From Paludibacteraceae bacterium (GTDB taxonomy: Bacteria; Bacteroidota; Bacteroidia; Bacteroidales; Paludibacteraceae), in assembly GCA_017938155.1 (NCBI GenBank), contig JAGBCD010000033.1:17724-81723 (forward strand): 64,000 nucleotides of DNA, given 5' to 3'. Numbering within the stretch: position 1 is the first letter of the stretch; each line of letters opens with the position of its first letter. This document shows, in pieces, positions 6,386-15,620 of the stretch. A program made the position numbers and the translations under genes. A model generated the notes under the pieces. The model was not told the DNA's origin, searched no databases, and saw only the letters and a list, made by a program, of their open reading frames with translations.

Positions 6386-9196
6386 CTACCATTTTGCAAT
6401 CAAGTTTCTATCCCCCCATCCATTATCTACTCTCGCTACAGGAATCCAAAACTTATTTTGTGCTACCCAATCTATTGGATAAGCAGCTTTCTTTCTTGAA
6501 TATGCATGTTCCCATTCATCGCTTACAACTTCATATTCAGGGTGAGGTGCATTGAGCAAAACGTTATCTTTAGCATCTGCCTTATCAGATTCTATTTCGC
6601 GTATCTCCTCTCTTATTATAAGTAACGCTTCTATAAATTTATCTATCTCTAATTTAGATTCACTCTCTGTTGGTTCAATCATCAATGTACCATGAACAGG
6701 GAAGCTTAAGGTCGGAGCATGATAACCAAAGTCCATCAGACGTTTAGCTATATCCGATTCAGTAATACCTACCGCATGGAATGGCCTACAATCCAATATC
6801 AATTCATGCCCTACGCGACCATTCACTCCCGTGTAAACAATACCATAATCATTTTTCAATTTTTGTGCCATATAGTTTGCACTCAAGATAGCTATTTGGG
6901 TAGCCTCTTTTAATCCTTTTTCTCCCATCATACGAATATAGCCATATGATATCAAAGCCATATTAGCATTTCCGTACATCGCACTACTAACGCGATTTGT
7001 CTTTTCTTGTGGCATGCAATCCACCAAATGTTCTGCACAACATATAGCACCAACACCAGGACCTCCACCACCATGAGGACTTGCAAACGACTTATGCAAG
7101 TTGAGATGACACACATCTGCTCCTATATAACCAGGGTTGGTATAGGCAATTTGTGCGTTCATATTAGCTCCGTCCATATACACTTGTCCTCCATTATCAT
7201 GCACTATAGCACACATATGGCGAATTGCCATTTCAAAGATACCATGAGTAGATGGATAAGTAATCATACAACCTGCAAGCACCTCTTTATGTTGCTCAGC
7301 TTTTAATTTCCAATCTTCTATATCGGTATTTCCTTGCTCATCGCATTTCACCACCAAAGGAACAAAACCTGCTTGTGCGCAACTCGCAGGATTGGTTCCG
7401 TGTGCAGATGCAGGGATAAGCAACACATTTCTATGTCCTTGTCCTATCTTCTTGAGGTATTCACGTATTGTCACCAATCCTGCATATTCACCAGCTGCAC
7501 CACTCGTAGGTTGCAGACAACATCCTGCCATGCCTGTAATTACAGACAACTGCCCTTCCAATTCATGAAGTATCTGCTTATATCCCTTCACTTGATTTTC
7601 TGGCGCCAATGGATGGATAGCCATAAAACCAGGGAATGTGATTGGAATCATTGCGGCTGCAGGATTAAGTTTCATAGTACAACTCCCCAAAGGAATCATT
7701 GTATGTGTCAAACTTATGTCCTTTCTCTCAAGACGTTTGATATAACGCATCATTTCTGTTTCCGTATGATACATTTTGAACACATCTGCCTTTAGATAAT
7801 CCACTTCTCGTACTTTGTTTTCATCTATTGCCCACAATTCTTCAAACACACTTTCCGATTCCTCATACATAGGAATATTCCCACTAATCTCAGCAAATAG
7901 TTCTATCAACAAGTTCATATCATCCATAGTCACCGTTTCATCCACACTCAAACCTACCCAGCCTTCTGGTGCATAATAGAGATTGATTCCTTTTTCAAGA
8001 GCTAATTTTTTTAACGCATCTACATCCTCTATGCCACAAATCTTCAACGTATCAAAAAACTCCACATTCTCTTGGGTAAACCCATAGGCTTGTAACATCT
8101 CGCTTAAATAGACGGCCTTTCCATGAATAGTTTCTGCTATTTTCCTTATACCATCTGCCCCATGATATACTCCATAAAATCCAGCCATGATGGCACAAAG
8201 AGCCTCTGCTGTACATATATTAGAAGTTGCCTTCTCACGTTTGATATGCTGCTCTCGTGTTTGCAAAGCAAGTCGATAAGCTGGGCGCTCATATTTATCC
8301 TTGCTTAAGCCGATTATTCGTCCAGGCATATCACGTTTGTACTCTTCCTTGGTAGCCATATATCCAGCAGTAGGACCACCAAAACCCATTGGTAATCCAA
8401 AACGTTGAGCAGTACCACAAACGATATCCACATCTAACGGCTTGAGCAAAGCCATCGCCATCAAATCAGCTACCACTGTTACCTTCATTCCTACCTGACG
8501 ACATTCCTCTACAAAGGCTGAATAATCTTCAATAGAACCATCCGCATTAGGCATTTGCACAAGAGCACCAAAATATTCTTGAGATGGCACAAACTCCAAA
8601 TAGTTTCCTACAACAATTTCTATCCCTTGTCCCTCCACACGTGTTTGGATAACTTGTAATGTATTCTCAAAAATTTTCGCATCAATAAACACTTTCTTCA
8701 CACCAGCTTTAACTTGGTCTCTGGTACGCAAATTACGCATCATAGTTACAGCCTCTGCTGCACTGGTAGCTTCATCCAACAAAGAACAATTGGACAAAGA
8801 CATACCAGTCAAATCACATATCATCGTTTGGAATACAAACAAAGCTTCCAATCTTCCTTGACTAACCTCTGCTTGGTATGGAGTATAAGAAGTGTACCAC
8901 ACAGGATTTTCAAGTACATTACGGACAATAACCGCAGGAGTGTTGGTTCCATACCATCCACGACCTATGTATGTTTTCACTAGTTCATTATCCATAGATG
9001 CTGCATAGATAGAATCCAAGTGTTCTTGTTCTGTCATTGCTTCAGGCAAATCAAGTGGCTCTGACAACAAAATATCTTTTGGCATTGTTTGTTCAATCAA
9101 CTCTTCAACGGAACTCACTTGTAGTGCTTGCAACATGCTTTCTTTGTCAGAAGCATTGAGACCAATATGTCTCTCAATTAGTTTATTTGTATTCAC
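6386..9196 (-). CDS. gcvP: Glycine dehydrogenase (decarboxylating), P protein
   Basis: PLP-dependent P subunit of the glycine cleavage system: decarboxylates glycine and passes the aminomethyl group to the lipoyl H protein. 936 residues, the full single-chain length (N- and C-terminal halves fused). The N-terminal half begins ERHIGLN..DKESML; the PLP lysine is in LNLHKSFASPHGGGGPG at about residue 702. The T protein gene gcvT is 15 kb away in another unit, and no gcvH is in the window. It is followed by the YitT-like gene on the same strand. Confidence 0.97.
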   Translation of the reverse strand: MNTNKLIERHIGLNASDKESMLQALQVSSVEELIEQTMPKDILLSEPLDLPEAMTEQEHLDSIYAASMDNELVKTYIGRGWYGTNTPAVIVRNVLENPVWYTSYTPYQAEVSQGRLEALFVFQTMICDLTGMSLSNCSLLDEATSAAEAVTMMRNLRTRDQVKAGVKKVFIDAKIFENTLQVIQTRVEGQGIEIVVGNYLEFVPSQEYFGALVQMPNADGSIEDYSAFVEECRQVGMKVTVVADLMAMALLKPLDVDIVCGTAQRFGLPMGFGGPTAGYMATKEEYKRDMPGRIIGLSKDKYERPAYRLALQTREQHIKREKATSNICTAEALCAIMAGFYGVYHGADGIRKIAETIHGKAVYLSEMLQAYGFTQENVEFFDTLKICGIEDVDALKKLALEKGINLYYAPEGWVGLSVDETVTMDDMNLLIELFAEISGNIPMYEESESVFEELWAIDENKVREVDYLKADVFKMYHTETEMMRYIKRLERKDISLTHTMIPLGSCTMKLNPAAAMIPITFPGFMAIHPLAPENQVKGYKQILHELEGQLSVITGMAGCCLQPTSGAAGEYAGLVTIREYLKKIGQGHRNVLLIPASAHGTNPASCAQAGFVPLVVKCDEQGNTDIEDWKLKAEQHKEVLAGCMITYPSTHGIFEMAIRHMCAIVHDNGGQVYMDGANMNAQIAYTNPGYIGADVCHLNLHKSFASPHGGGGPGVGAICCAEHLVDCMPQEKTNRVSSAMYGNANMALISYGYIRMMGEKGLKEATQIAILSANYMAQKLKNDYGIVYTGVNGRVGHELILDCRPFHAVGITESDIAKRLMDFGYHAPTLSFPVHGTLMIEPTESESKLEIDKFIEALLIIREEIREIESDKADAKDNVLLNAPHPEYEVVSDEWEHAYSRKKAAYPIDWVAQNKFWIPVARVDNGWGDRNLIAKW

Positions 9197-9232
9197 GGCT
9201 GTAGTATTTATTACTAATATTCAAAAACGCTG

Positions 9233-9264
9233 CAAAAATAATGATTTTTTTGAACATGTGCAAG
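9233..9264 (-). promoter_or_regulatory. Putative promoter for gcvP
   Basis: Minus strand: TATTTTTG (9233-9240) with CTTG (9261-9264) 20 bp upstream; start codon about 37 nt downstream of the -7 element. No glycine riboswitch-like structure is apparent in the short leader. Confidence 0.6.
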
Positions 9265-9341
9265 ACCGATATTACTTTATCCTATTTTTAGTACAAACTA
9301 TATTGACACATCAACAATCTCATACTTAAGAAGCCATAAAA

Positions 9342-9373
9342 TTTGTATTATACAATATTTTTTACTAATTTTG
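9342..9373 (+). promoter_or_regulatory. Putative promoter for the YigZ-coaD-S41-pnuC operon
   Basis: TTTG (9342-9345), exactly 20 bp, TAATTTTG (9366-9373). The first start codon is at 9423, giving a leader of roughly 45 nt. It is the only strong promoter seen before the six closely spaced genes running to 15601. Confidence 0.75.
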
Positions 9374-9422
9374 CAGACTGATATAAAAAGCATGGAGATA
9401 TACCTACTCAATATTTTCATAA

Positions 9423-10016
9423 ATGTCTAATACACCCAACACATATCTAACCATTGATTCACCTTCTGAAGGGTTATACAAAGACAAAGGCAGTCGTTTT
9501 TTAAGTTTCGCTGAACCTATAAATAACGTAGAAGAAGCCAAAGAACGCATTGCATATTACCGCAAGGAATATTACGATGCTCGTCATTGTTGCTATGCAT
9601 ATGTATTAGGAGCTGGAGAAGGGGATAGTATGGGATGTATGGGGACGGAGTATCGCGCAAACGATGATGGAGAACCATCAGGAACAGCAGGGCGTCCTAT
9701 TTTGGGACAAATCAATGCTAACAAGTTAACCAATATATTAGTCGTTGTTATACGTTATTTTGGGGGTGTTTTATTAGGCACAGGAGGACTAATTGTCGCA
9801 TACAAAGAATCAACGAAGGATGCATTGGGTCACGCAAATATCATACGAAAAGACGTGTTAGTTACCAAACAAATATCTTTTTCTTATGAGAAAATGAGTG
9901 ATGTTATGCGTACCATAAGGGATACACAAACCAAAATACTATCACAAGAATATTCATCAAATGGTCATTGTACCATGCTCTTAGAAATCAAAAAAACATA
10001 TGAAGGACGATTTTAA
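9423..10016 (+). CDS. YigZ/IMPACT family protein (UPF0029)
   Basis: 197 residues with the hallmark IMPACT N-terminal domain: DDGEPSGTAGRPIL (81-94) and RYFGGVLLGTGGL (about 111-123), followed by a small C-terminal ferredoxin-like domain. In eukaryotes IMPACT regulates Gcn2; the bacterial role is unsettled, with links to translation proposed. First gene of an operon; its last 17 bases overlap the next gene, which suggests coupled translation. Confidence 0.9.
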   Translation: MSNTPNTYLTIDSPSEGLYKDKGSRFLSFAEPINNVEEAKERIAYYRKEYYDARHCCYAYVLGAGEGDSMGCMGTEYRANDDGEPSGTAGRPILGQINANKLTNILVVVIRYFGGVLLGTGGLIVAYKESTKDALGHANIIRKDVLVTKQISFSYEKMSDVMRTIRDTQTKILSQEYSSNGHCTMLLEIKKTYEGRF

Positions 10017-10980
10017 GCACATACGCGCATACCATACGGGAGTGTTTCTACAACTATTTGACTGGTTCACCATACTTCCCTTATGCAAGTATTTTCAATA
10101 TAAGACAGCCAAATCCGTTACTTTATCATGGTATGGAGACAAAAAATGCATCAAAAAAGACATAAAAAAAGGAGCCGTTTTCATTACTAATCATAGGGAT
10201 ATTGTAATGGATGCTGCATGGTTAAGCATGTTACTTCGAACCAAAATGAACATACGTCCATACATGGGAGTTGGCACCAATTTATTTGGCAAAAAATGGA
10301 TCGAATTTTTTATGAGATTCAATCGTTGCTTTTGTGTTATTCGGGGAGGTTCACCTCGCACCATTATGGAAAATTCAAGAACTCTAAGTAAATATATCCA
10401 CTCGCTGCGTAATCGCCACAAATGTATCTGGATAGCTCAACGTGAAGGACGTGCCAAAGATAGCAACGATCTAACGCAACCTGCAGTTTTGAAGATGCTC
10501 ACAATGGCAAATGAAAACGATTTTATTGAAGCAGTTAGAGATTTGAATATTTGTCCGGTGAGTATCACATACGAATATGACCCCTGCGACTATCTCAAAG
10601 CGAGGGAAATGCAATTAAAACGTGACAATCCACAATGGCGCAAACGTCCTATAGATGACATGATTAGCATGAAAACTGGCATCACTGGACAAAAAGGGAG
10701 AGTCGTATACCGCATCACGCCATGTATCAATGACAAATTGGATGAAATCGCAGCAAAAACCAGTATTAGGAACGAACAGATTCAACTCGTTTGTGACTTG
10801 ATAGACAAACAAATACATGCAGCATACGAAATTTTTGAACGTGGAGAAGCATTTGACAATTACATTGATAGTCGAATTGCAATGATTAAGATCCCAAACA
10901 AAGATGAAGCATTTCTGCGTGAAAAATTATATGAAATGTACAACAACCCTATTATCAACCATCAAAAAGCCATCTCCTAA
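10000..10980 (+). CDS. Acyltransferase of the PlsC/glycerophosphate family
   Basis: 326 residues. The block FITNHRDIVMDAAW (61-74) corresponds to the acyltransferase active-site motif, and QREGRAKDSND (147-157) to the substrate-binding EGTR-type motif; VIRGGSPRTIMENSRTL (113-129) is typical of lysophosphatidate-type members in Bacteroidota. The likely role is acylation of a lysophospholipid or other lipid acceptor at the inner membrane. The spacing between H65 and D71 is one residue longer than the textbook HX4D. It overlaps the previous gene by 17 bp and precedes coaD by 5 bp. Confidence 0.8.
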   Translation: MKDDFKHIRAYHTGVFLQLFDWFTILPLCKYFQYKTAKSVTLSWYGDKKCIKKDIKKGAVFITNHRDIVMDAAWLSMLLRTKMNIRPYMGVGTNLFGKKWIEFFMRFNRCFCVIRGGSPRTIMENSRTLSKYIHSLRNRHKCIWIAQREGRAKDSNDLTQPAVLKMLTMANENDFIEAVRDLNICPVSITYEYDPCDYLKAREMQLKRDNPQWRKRPIDDMISMKTGITGQKGRVVYRITPCINDKLDEIAAKTSIRNEQIQLVCDLIDKQIHAAYEIFERGEAFDNYIDSRIAMIKIPNKDEAFLREKLYEMYNNPIINHQKAIS

Positions 10981-10985
10981 AACAA

Positions 10986-11423
10986 ATGAAAATAGCTATA
11001 TTCCCTGGAACTTTTGACCCCTTTACAATAGGGCATTACGACATTGTGATGAGAGGACTTGATTTATTTGATAAAATCATCATTGGTATAGGAAAAAATT
11101 GCACCAAACAAGCACTTTTTCCTATGGAAGAACGATTATCGTCTATTCAAAAGATTTTTGCTCATCAATCAAAAGTACAGGTTGTCGCATACGATGGACT
11201 AACGATAGAATTGGCCAAAGCACATGGTGCCTCATTCATTTTGCGGGGAGTACGTTCTGTTATGGATTTTGAATACGAACGCAGTTTGGCCGAAACAAAT
11301 AAACAAATAGGTAATATCGAAACTATATTGTTGTATACCAAACCCGAATATGGGCATATCAGTTCTACTCTAATTCGCGATTTGCATCAGCATGGTATTG
11401 ACATAACGAAGTACCTACCCTAA
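10986..11423 (+). CDS. coaD: Pantetheine-phosphate adenylyltransferase
   Basis: Transfers AMP from ATP to 4'-phosphopantetheine, the fourth step of coenzyme A synthesis. 145 residues, slightly short of the usual 155-165 but complete. Nucleotidyltransferase signature FPGTFDPFTIGH (6-17) with the HxGH-type TIGH, then ILRGVRSVMDFEYE (about 88-101) and the C-terminal ISSTLIRDL motif. The type III pantothenate kinase coaX of the same pathway is encoded at 47.6-48.4 kb. Confidence 0.96.
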   Translation: MKIAIFPGTFDPFTIGHYDIVMRGLDLFDKIIIGIGKNCTKQALFPMEERLSSIQKIFAHQSKVQVVAYDGLTIELAKAHGASFILRGVRSVMDFEYERSLAETNKQIGNIETILLYTKPEYGHISSTLIRDLHQHGIDITKYLP

Positions 11424-11457
11424 CCTATATAATATTAATCATTTATTCAATCTTTTC

Positions 11458-13050
11458 ATGAAATATCCACACTTACATACTCGCCTATTTTTCTTCATCG
11501 CATGCACATTTATTTCTATTGCTGCTATGTCGCAACAAAAACAGAGTGCATCAATACAACGTAATTTCATTATCTACACGGATGTAATGCGTCAGTTGGA
11601 TATGAACTATTTTGACACGCTCAACTATGAAAAACTTACAGAAACAGCTATCAATCAAATGTTACGCCAAATAGACCCATACACCATTTATATACCAAAA
11701 CGTGAAGATGAAAACTTGCGTATGATGACTATGGGTAAATATGGTGGAATCGGAGCTGTTATCATGCAGCGTGATAGCGGTGTGTACATTTCCAACTCAT
11801 ACGAAGGTATGCCTGCTCAGAGCAACGATGTACTTGCAGGTGACCAAATATTGCAAGTGGATGGATGGGATTGTATTGGCAAAACGACCAAAGAAGTTTC
11901 TGACCGTCTTCGTGGAAAACCTGGAACCATAGTACACTTGAAACTACTTCGACCTAATATGACCACTCCAATAGAACGCAGTTTTGAGCGTAAGGATATT
12001 CATCTACCGGCAGTTACCTACCATACAAGTTTCAAGCAAGATACGATTCCCCCGATTGGATACGTCCAATTTAGTGAATTCACCAGTGGATCTGCTAAGG
12101 AATTTTTGGTTGCAGTAGAAGAATTAGTCAATACTGCTTCTATAGGTTCTTTGATCATTGACCTGCGTGGTAATGGTGGTGGAATCATTGATGAAGCCAT
12201 ACAATTGGTGAGTTATTTTGTCGATCGTGGAGTGGAAGTGGTTAACACCAAGGGCAAGATTCCTTCTTCCAATCGCAGTTACACTACAAAGACTAGTCCA
12301 TTATATCGCAACATGCCCCTGATTGTTATGGTTAACGGACAGTCTGCTTCTGCCGCAGAAATCGTAAGTGGCAGTTTACAAGACATGCAACGAGCAACCA
12401 TTGTTGGACAAAAAACATTTGGAAAAGGATTGGTACAATCCGTTCGCCCTATCGCTTATGATGGGCATCTAAAAGTGACAACTGCACATTATTATTTACC
12501 TTCAGGGCGTTGCATACAAGCCATTGATTATGACAAAATACGTAAAGAAGGCAAAGACACCAAAGACACCATTGGCGGAATTACCCCTGATGTAATATTC
12601 ACGGATTCGCAAAAAGTAGATATTACTTATTCGCTATATGTCAAACATATGTTTTTTGACTATGCGACGCAGTATCGCACCATTCATGATACCATCCCCC
12701 CTCCACAACTCTTTACTTTGTCCGATCAGGACATTGAAGATTTTATACGATTCTTAGACGACAAAGGATACACATACGAAACGGAGACAAGCAAATATTT
12801 CAATGACATGATTAATATGGCCAAACATGAAGATTTAGACTCAACCATCATTGCTTCATTTGAAAGCATGCGTCCTCGTTTGACCCCTTCATACAAAGAA
12901 GCTATCCTACGCAATATTGAGGAGGTCAAAGAAATGCTGGGAGCAGAAATTGTAGAACGTTACTATTTCCAACGAGGAAGAATGGCTTATCTATTACGTT
13001 TTGACAAAGAACTTGAACAAGCAATTCAAATCATGCAAACTAAAAAATGA
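11458..13050 (+). CDS. S41 family C-terminal processing protease
   Basis: 530 residues with an N-terminal signal or anchor segment (about 1-25), a PDZ domain (about 95-180, GGIGAVIMQRDSGVYISN start) and the S41 catalytic domain. The serine/lysine dyad is S298 in GQSASAAEI and K323 in TFGKGLVQS, exactly 25 residues apart as in Tsp/CtpA proteases. It probably degrades or trims periplasmic proteins. Its TGA overlaps the start of the next gene (ATGA), so co-translation with the Ig-like lipoprotein is likely. Confidence 0.93.
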   Translation: MKYPHLHTRLFFFIACTFISIAAMSQQKQSASIQRNFIIYTDVMRQLDMNYFDTLNYEKLTETAINQMLRQIDPYTIYIPKREDENLRMMTMGKYGGIGAVIMQRDSGVYISNSYEGMPAQSNDVLAGDQILQVDGWDCIGKTTKEVSDRLRGKPGTIVHLKLLRPNMTTPIERSFERKDIHLPAVTYHTSFKQDTIPPIGYVQFSEFTSGSAKEFLVAVEELVNTASIGSLIIDLRGNGGGIIDEAIQLVSYFVDRGVEVVNTKGKIPSSNRSYTTKTSPLYRNMPLIVMVNGQSASAAEIVSGSLQDMQRATIVGQKTFGKGLVQSVRPIAYDGHLKVTTAHYYLPSGRCIQAIDYDKIRKEGKDTKDTIGGITPDVIFTDSQKVDITYSLYVKHMFFDYATQYRTIHDTIPPPQLFTLSDQDIEDFIRFLDDKGYTYETETSKYFNDMINMAKHEDLDSTIIASFESMRPRLTPSYKEAILRNIEEVKEMLGAEIVERYYFQRGRMAYLLRFDKELEQAIQIMQTKK

Positions 13051-14918
13051 AACTTTATATGATGAAGAAATTACTTCTGGTTGTCGTTATTAGTTTATTA
13101 CTCGTCAATTGTGCCAATCGTGGTATTGGTCCTCAAGGAGGTGCAGTTGACTCCATCCCCCCTATTCTTCTCAAATCAACAACTCCTGATGGGACTATCA
13201 ATTTTAAGGATAAATCCATTACCTTGTATTTTGATGAATACATACAATTACTCAATCCCTCTGACAACGTTCTTATATCTCCACCACAACAACGTCCTCC
13301 AGAAATCAAAGCGATAGGAAAACGAATAGAAATTAACTTTGAGGAGGAAATGACTGATAGTACAACCTATACCATTGACTTTGGTTCATCAATTGTGGAC
13401 AATAACGAGCGAAATCCTATTGAAAACTTCTCAACCTCATTTTCCACATCAAATACCATTGATTCATTAGAGATATATGGACAAATCATCAACGCCGAAG
13501 ACTTGAACTATATCTCGGGGATAACCATCGGTATTCATAGTAACTTAAACGATAGTGCTTTTGAAAAACTCCCATTTCAACGCATCAGCCGCAGCGATGC
13601 TTATGGAGAATTTGCTATTCGAAATATCAAACGAGGAACCTATCGTTTATATGGGCTCAAGGATGTTAGTCGTGACTATGTTTATCAGCCTGGAGAAGGA
13701 ATTGCCATATATGATTCGCTCATCACTCCATACATGCATACAACATTTGAAACGGACACCCTTTGGCGCGATTCTATAGTCAATGATACAACCATTATTC
13801 CTATTATTGATACGCTGATTACTTCACAATACGTATATTACGAGCCCTCAACCATATTATTAAAATACTTTTCGGAGAACAAACAAAGGAATTATTTTCA
13901 ACGTTTAAAGCGTGAGCAGGCGCATAAATTCACTTTACTATTCTCCGCACCACAACCACAAATGCCTATAGTTCGTCCATTATTCATTGATAGTTTAATG
14001 AGCATTCCTGATAGTGTGTGGCGCCCATTTACAGAATATGCCATATGTCAGTGCAATTCCACAATGGACACCATCACATATTGGTTGAAAGACTCTATTG
14101 AAATCAAACAAGACACCTTGTGCTTTGAAATGACTTATCTTAAAACAGATTCACTTTACAATCTGGTACCACAAACAGATACCTTATTGGCTGTTTATAG
14201 AGCACCGCGCATGAGCGAGAAAGCAAAAGAAGCACAAGCACGCCAACGATTGACAGATGGACTACAACTGACTATTAAAAATACGCTCGAAGTTTATGAT
14301 ACACTAACAATCAACAGTCAAACTCCTATTGCTTTCTTCATAGAAGATAGCATTCATTTACAAATGAAAGTGGATACTACATGGCAGACTATCCCTACCA
14401 CTTACCAATATAGAGATAACACCCATCTTCAGCTGCAGATACTATGCAAATTAGAACCAGGGAATAGTTATCGATTATCCCTTGACTCTGCTGCTGTAAC
14501 TGACATTTATGAACTTAGCAGCATGTCAGACACCTATACATTCAAGGTTCGCTCATTGGAAGAGTATGCCACCCTAAGGGTTCAAATCTCTCCTTACAAT
14601 CCAAGAGCTATGATTCAACTACTCAACGAACAAGACAAACCCATCAAGACACTGCAAGCACAAGAGGATGGAACGGTATTCCAATATTTGTCACCCAAAT
14701 CATATTACCTTCGTATGTATATTGATGAGAATCGAGATGGTAAATGGACTACTGGCGATTGGATAAAACATCGTCAACCAGAAGAAGTCTTCTATTTCTC
14801 AAAGCGACTGACTCTACGTGCCAATTGGGAGTTTGAAGAAACGTTTGATTGGGTTAACACCCCATTACTTGAACAAAAACCAGCTGCTATACGAAAAGAC
14901 GCAAGTAGCAAAAAATAA
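13047..14918 (+). CDS. Ig-like domain lipoprotein
   Basis: 623 residues. Lipoprotein signal with the lipobox ending LLVNC (lipidated C22). Directly after it is a bacterial Ig-like (Big_5-type) domain, recognisable from GAVDSIPPILLKSTTPDGT and ITLYFDEYIQL (about 30-130), then a long beta-rich segment. The C-terminal part (YYLRMYIDENRDGKWTTGDW) resembles the conserved end of this Bacteroidales family. Role unknown, presumably at the outer membrane or in the periplasm. Overlaps the S41 protease gene by 4 bp and is 5 bp before pnuC. Confidence 0.85.
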   Translation: MKLYMMKKLLLVVVISLLLVNCANRGIGPQGGAVDSIPPILLKSTTPDGTINFKDKSITLYFDEYIQLLNPSDNVLISPPQQRPPEIKAIGKRIEINFEEEMTDSTTYTIDFGSSIVDNNERNPIENFSTSFSTSNTIDSLEIYGQIINAEDLNYISGITIGIHSNLNDSAFEKLPFQRISRSDAYGEFAIRNIKRGTYRLYGLKDVSRDYVYQPGEGIAIYDSLITPYMHTTFETDTLWRDSIVNDTTIIPIIDTLITSQYVYYEPSTILLKYFSENKQRNYFQRLKREQAHKFTLLFSAPQPQMPIVRPLFIDSLMSIPDSVWRPFTEYAICQCNSTMDTITYWLKDSIEIKQDTLCFEMTYLKTDSLYNLVPQTDTLLAVYRAPRMSEKAKEAQARQRLTDGLQLTIKNTLEVYDTLTINSQTPIAFFIEDSIHLQMKVDTTWQTIPTTYQYRDNTHLQLQILCKLEPGNSYRLSLDSAAVTDIYELSSMSDTYTFKVRSLEEYATLRVQISPYNPRAMIQLLNEQDKPIKTLQAQEDGTVFQYLSPKSYYLRMYIDENRDGKWTTGDWIKHRQPEEVFYFSKRLTLRANWEFEETFDWVNTPLLEQKPAAIRKDASSKK

Positions 14919-14923
14919 TCAAA

Positions 14924-15601
14924 ATGAATCAACGATTAACATGGTTTGACCACTCTTTTTTGGTTATTGGTCTCCTAACTCAAGTGGTTGCATACATATG
15001 GATGCCGGGGCATATTATCTCATTGGTTTCAGGGTTATTGGGGATTTGCTCTGTCATCTTAGGTTCTCAAGGAAACATACTGACTTTTTTATTTGGGTTT
15101 GGACAAATAATTACATATACCTATCTTTGCTACATGGAGCGTTTCTATGGCGGCATCGCGCTGAATATTTTTTATTTCATTTCGCAAATATATGGTATCT
15201 ATATTTGGCACAAACGAATCGTTCTTATTGGCAAAACGTCTAATTTGCAAGAAGAGGTACAAACAGCCCTCCCTACCCGCCGACTTGAAACCAAAACACT
15301 CGCATTCATCACATTACTTTCCGTTCTCGTTTCATTATTGGTAGGTTATTTACTCAAACATTACACCAATGACACACAACCATATTTAGACGCATTTACG
15401 ACTATCCCTGCCATTGTTGCACAGGTTCTAATGGTACTTGCCTATCGCGAACAATGGTATTTATGGTTAGCAATTGATTTGATTTATGTTGGAATGTGGT
15501 TACAAGCAGGTAATTATTGTATGGTAATGCAATATGCATTCTGGTGCATCAATTGTATTTATGGATATTGGAAATGGACCAAACTATCCGAAACACATTA
15601 A
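14924..15601 (+). CDS. pnuC: PnuC-type nicotinamide riboside transporter
   Basis: 225 residues, about seven hydrophobic segments, with the family's SQGNILTFLFGFGQIITYTYL and GGIALNIFYFISQIYGIYIW region (about 48-95) and a C-terminal AIDLIYVGMWLQAG segment. PnuC proteins move nicotinamide riboside (some relatives move thiamine) by facilitated diffusion. No NAD-salvage kinase or thiamine gene adjoins it, so the vitamin carried is uncertain. Last gene of the rightward operon. Confidence 0.88.
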   Translation: MNQRLTWFDHSFLVIGLLTQVVAYIWMPGHIISLVSGLLGICSVILGSQGNILTFLFGFGQIITYTYLCYMERFYGGIALNIFYFISQIYGIYIWHKRIVLIGKTSNLQEEVQTALPTRRLETKTLAFITLLSVLVSLLVGYLLKHYTNDTQPYLDAFTTIPAIVAQVLMVLAYREQWYLWLAIDLIYVGMWLQAGNYCMVMQYAFWCINCIYGYWKWTKLSETH

Positions 15602-15620
15602 TGAACATACCATATACTCA

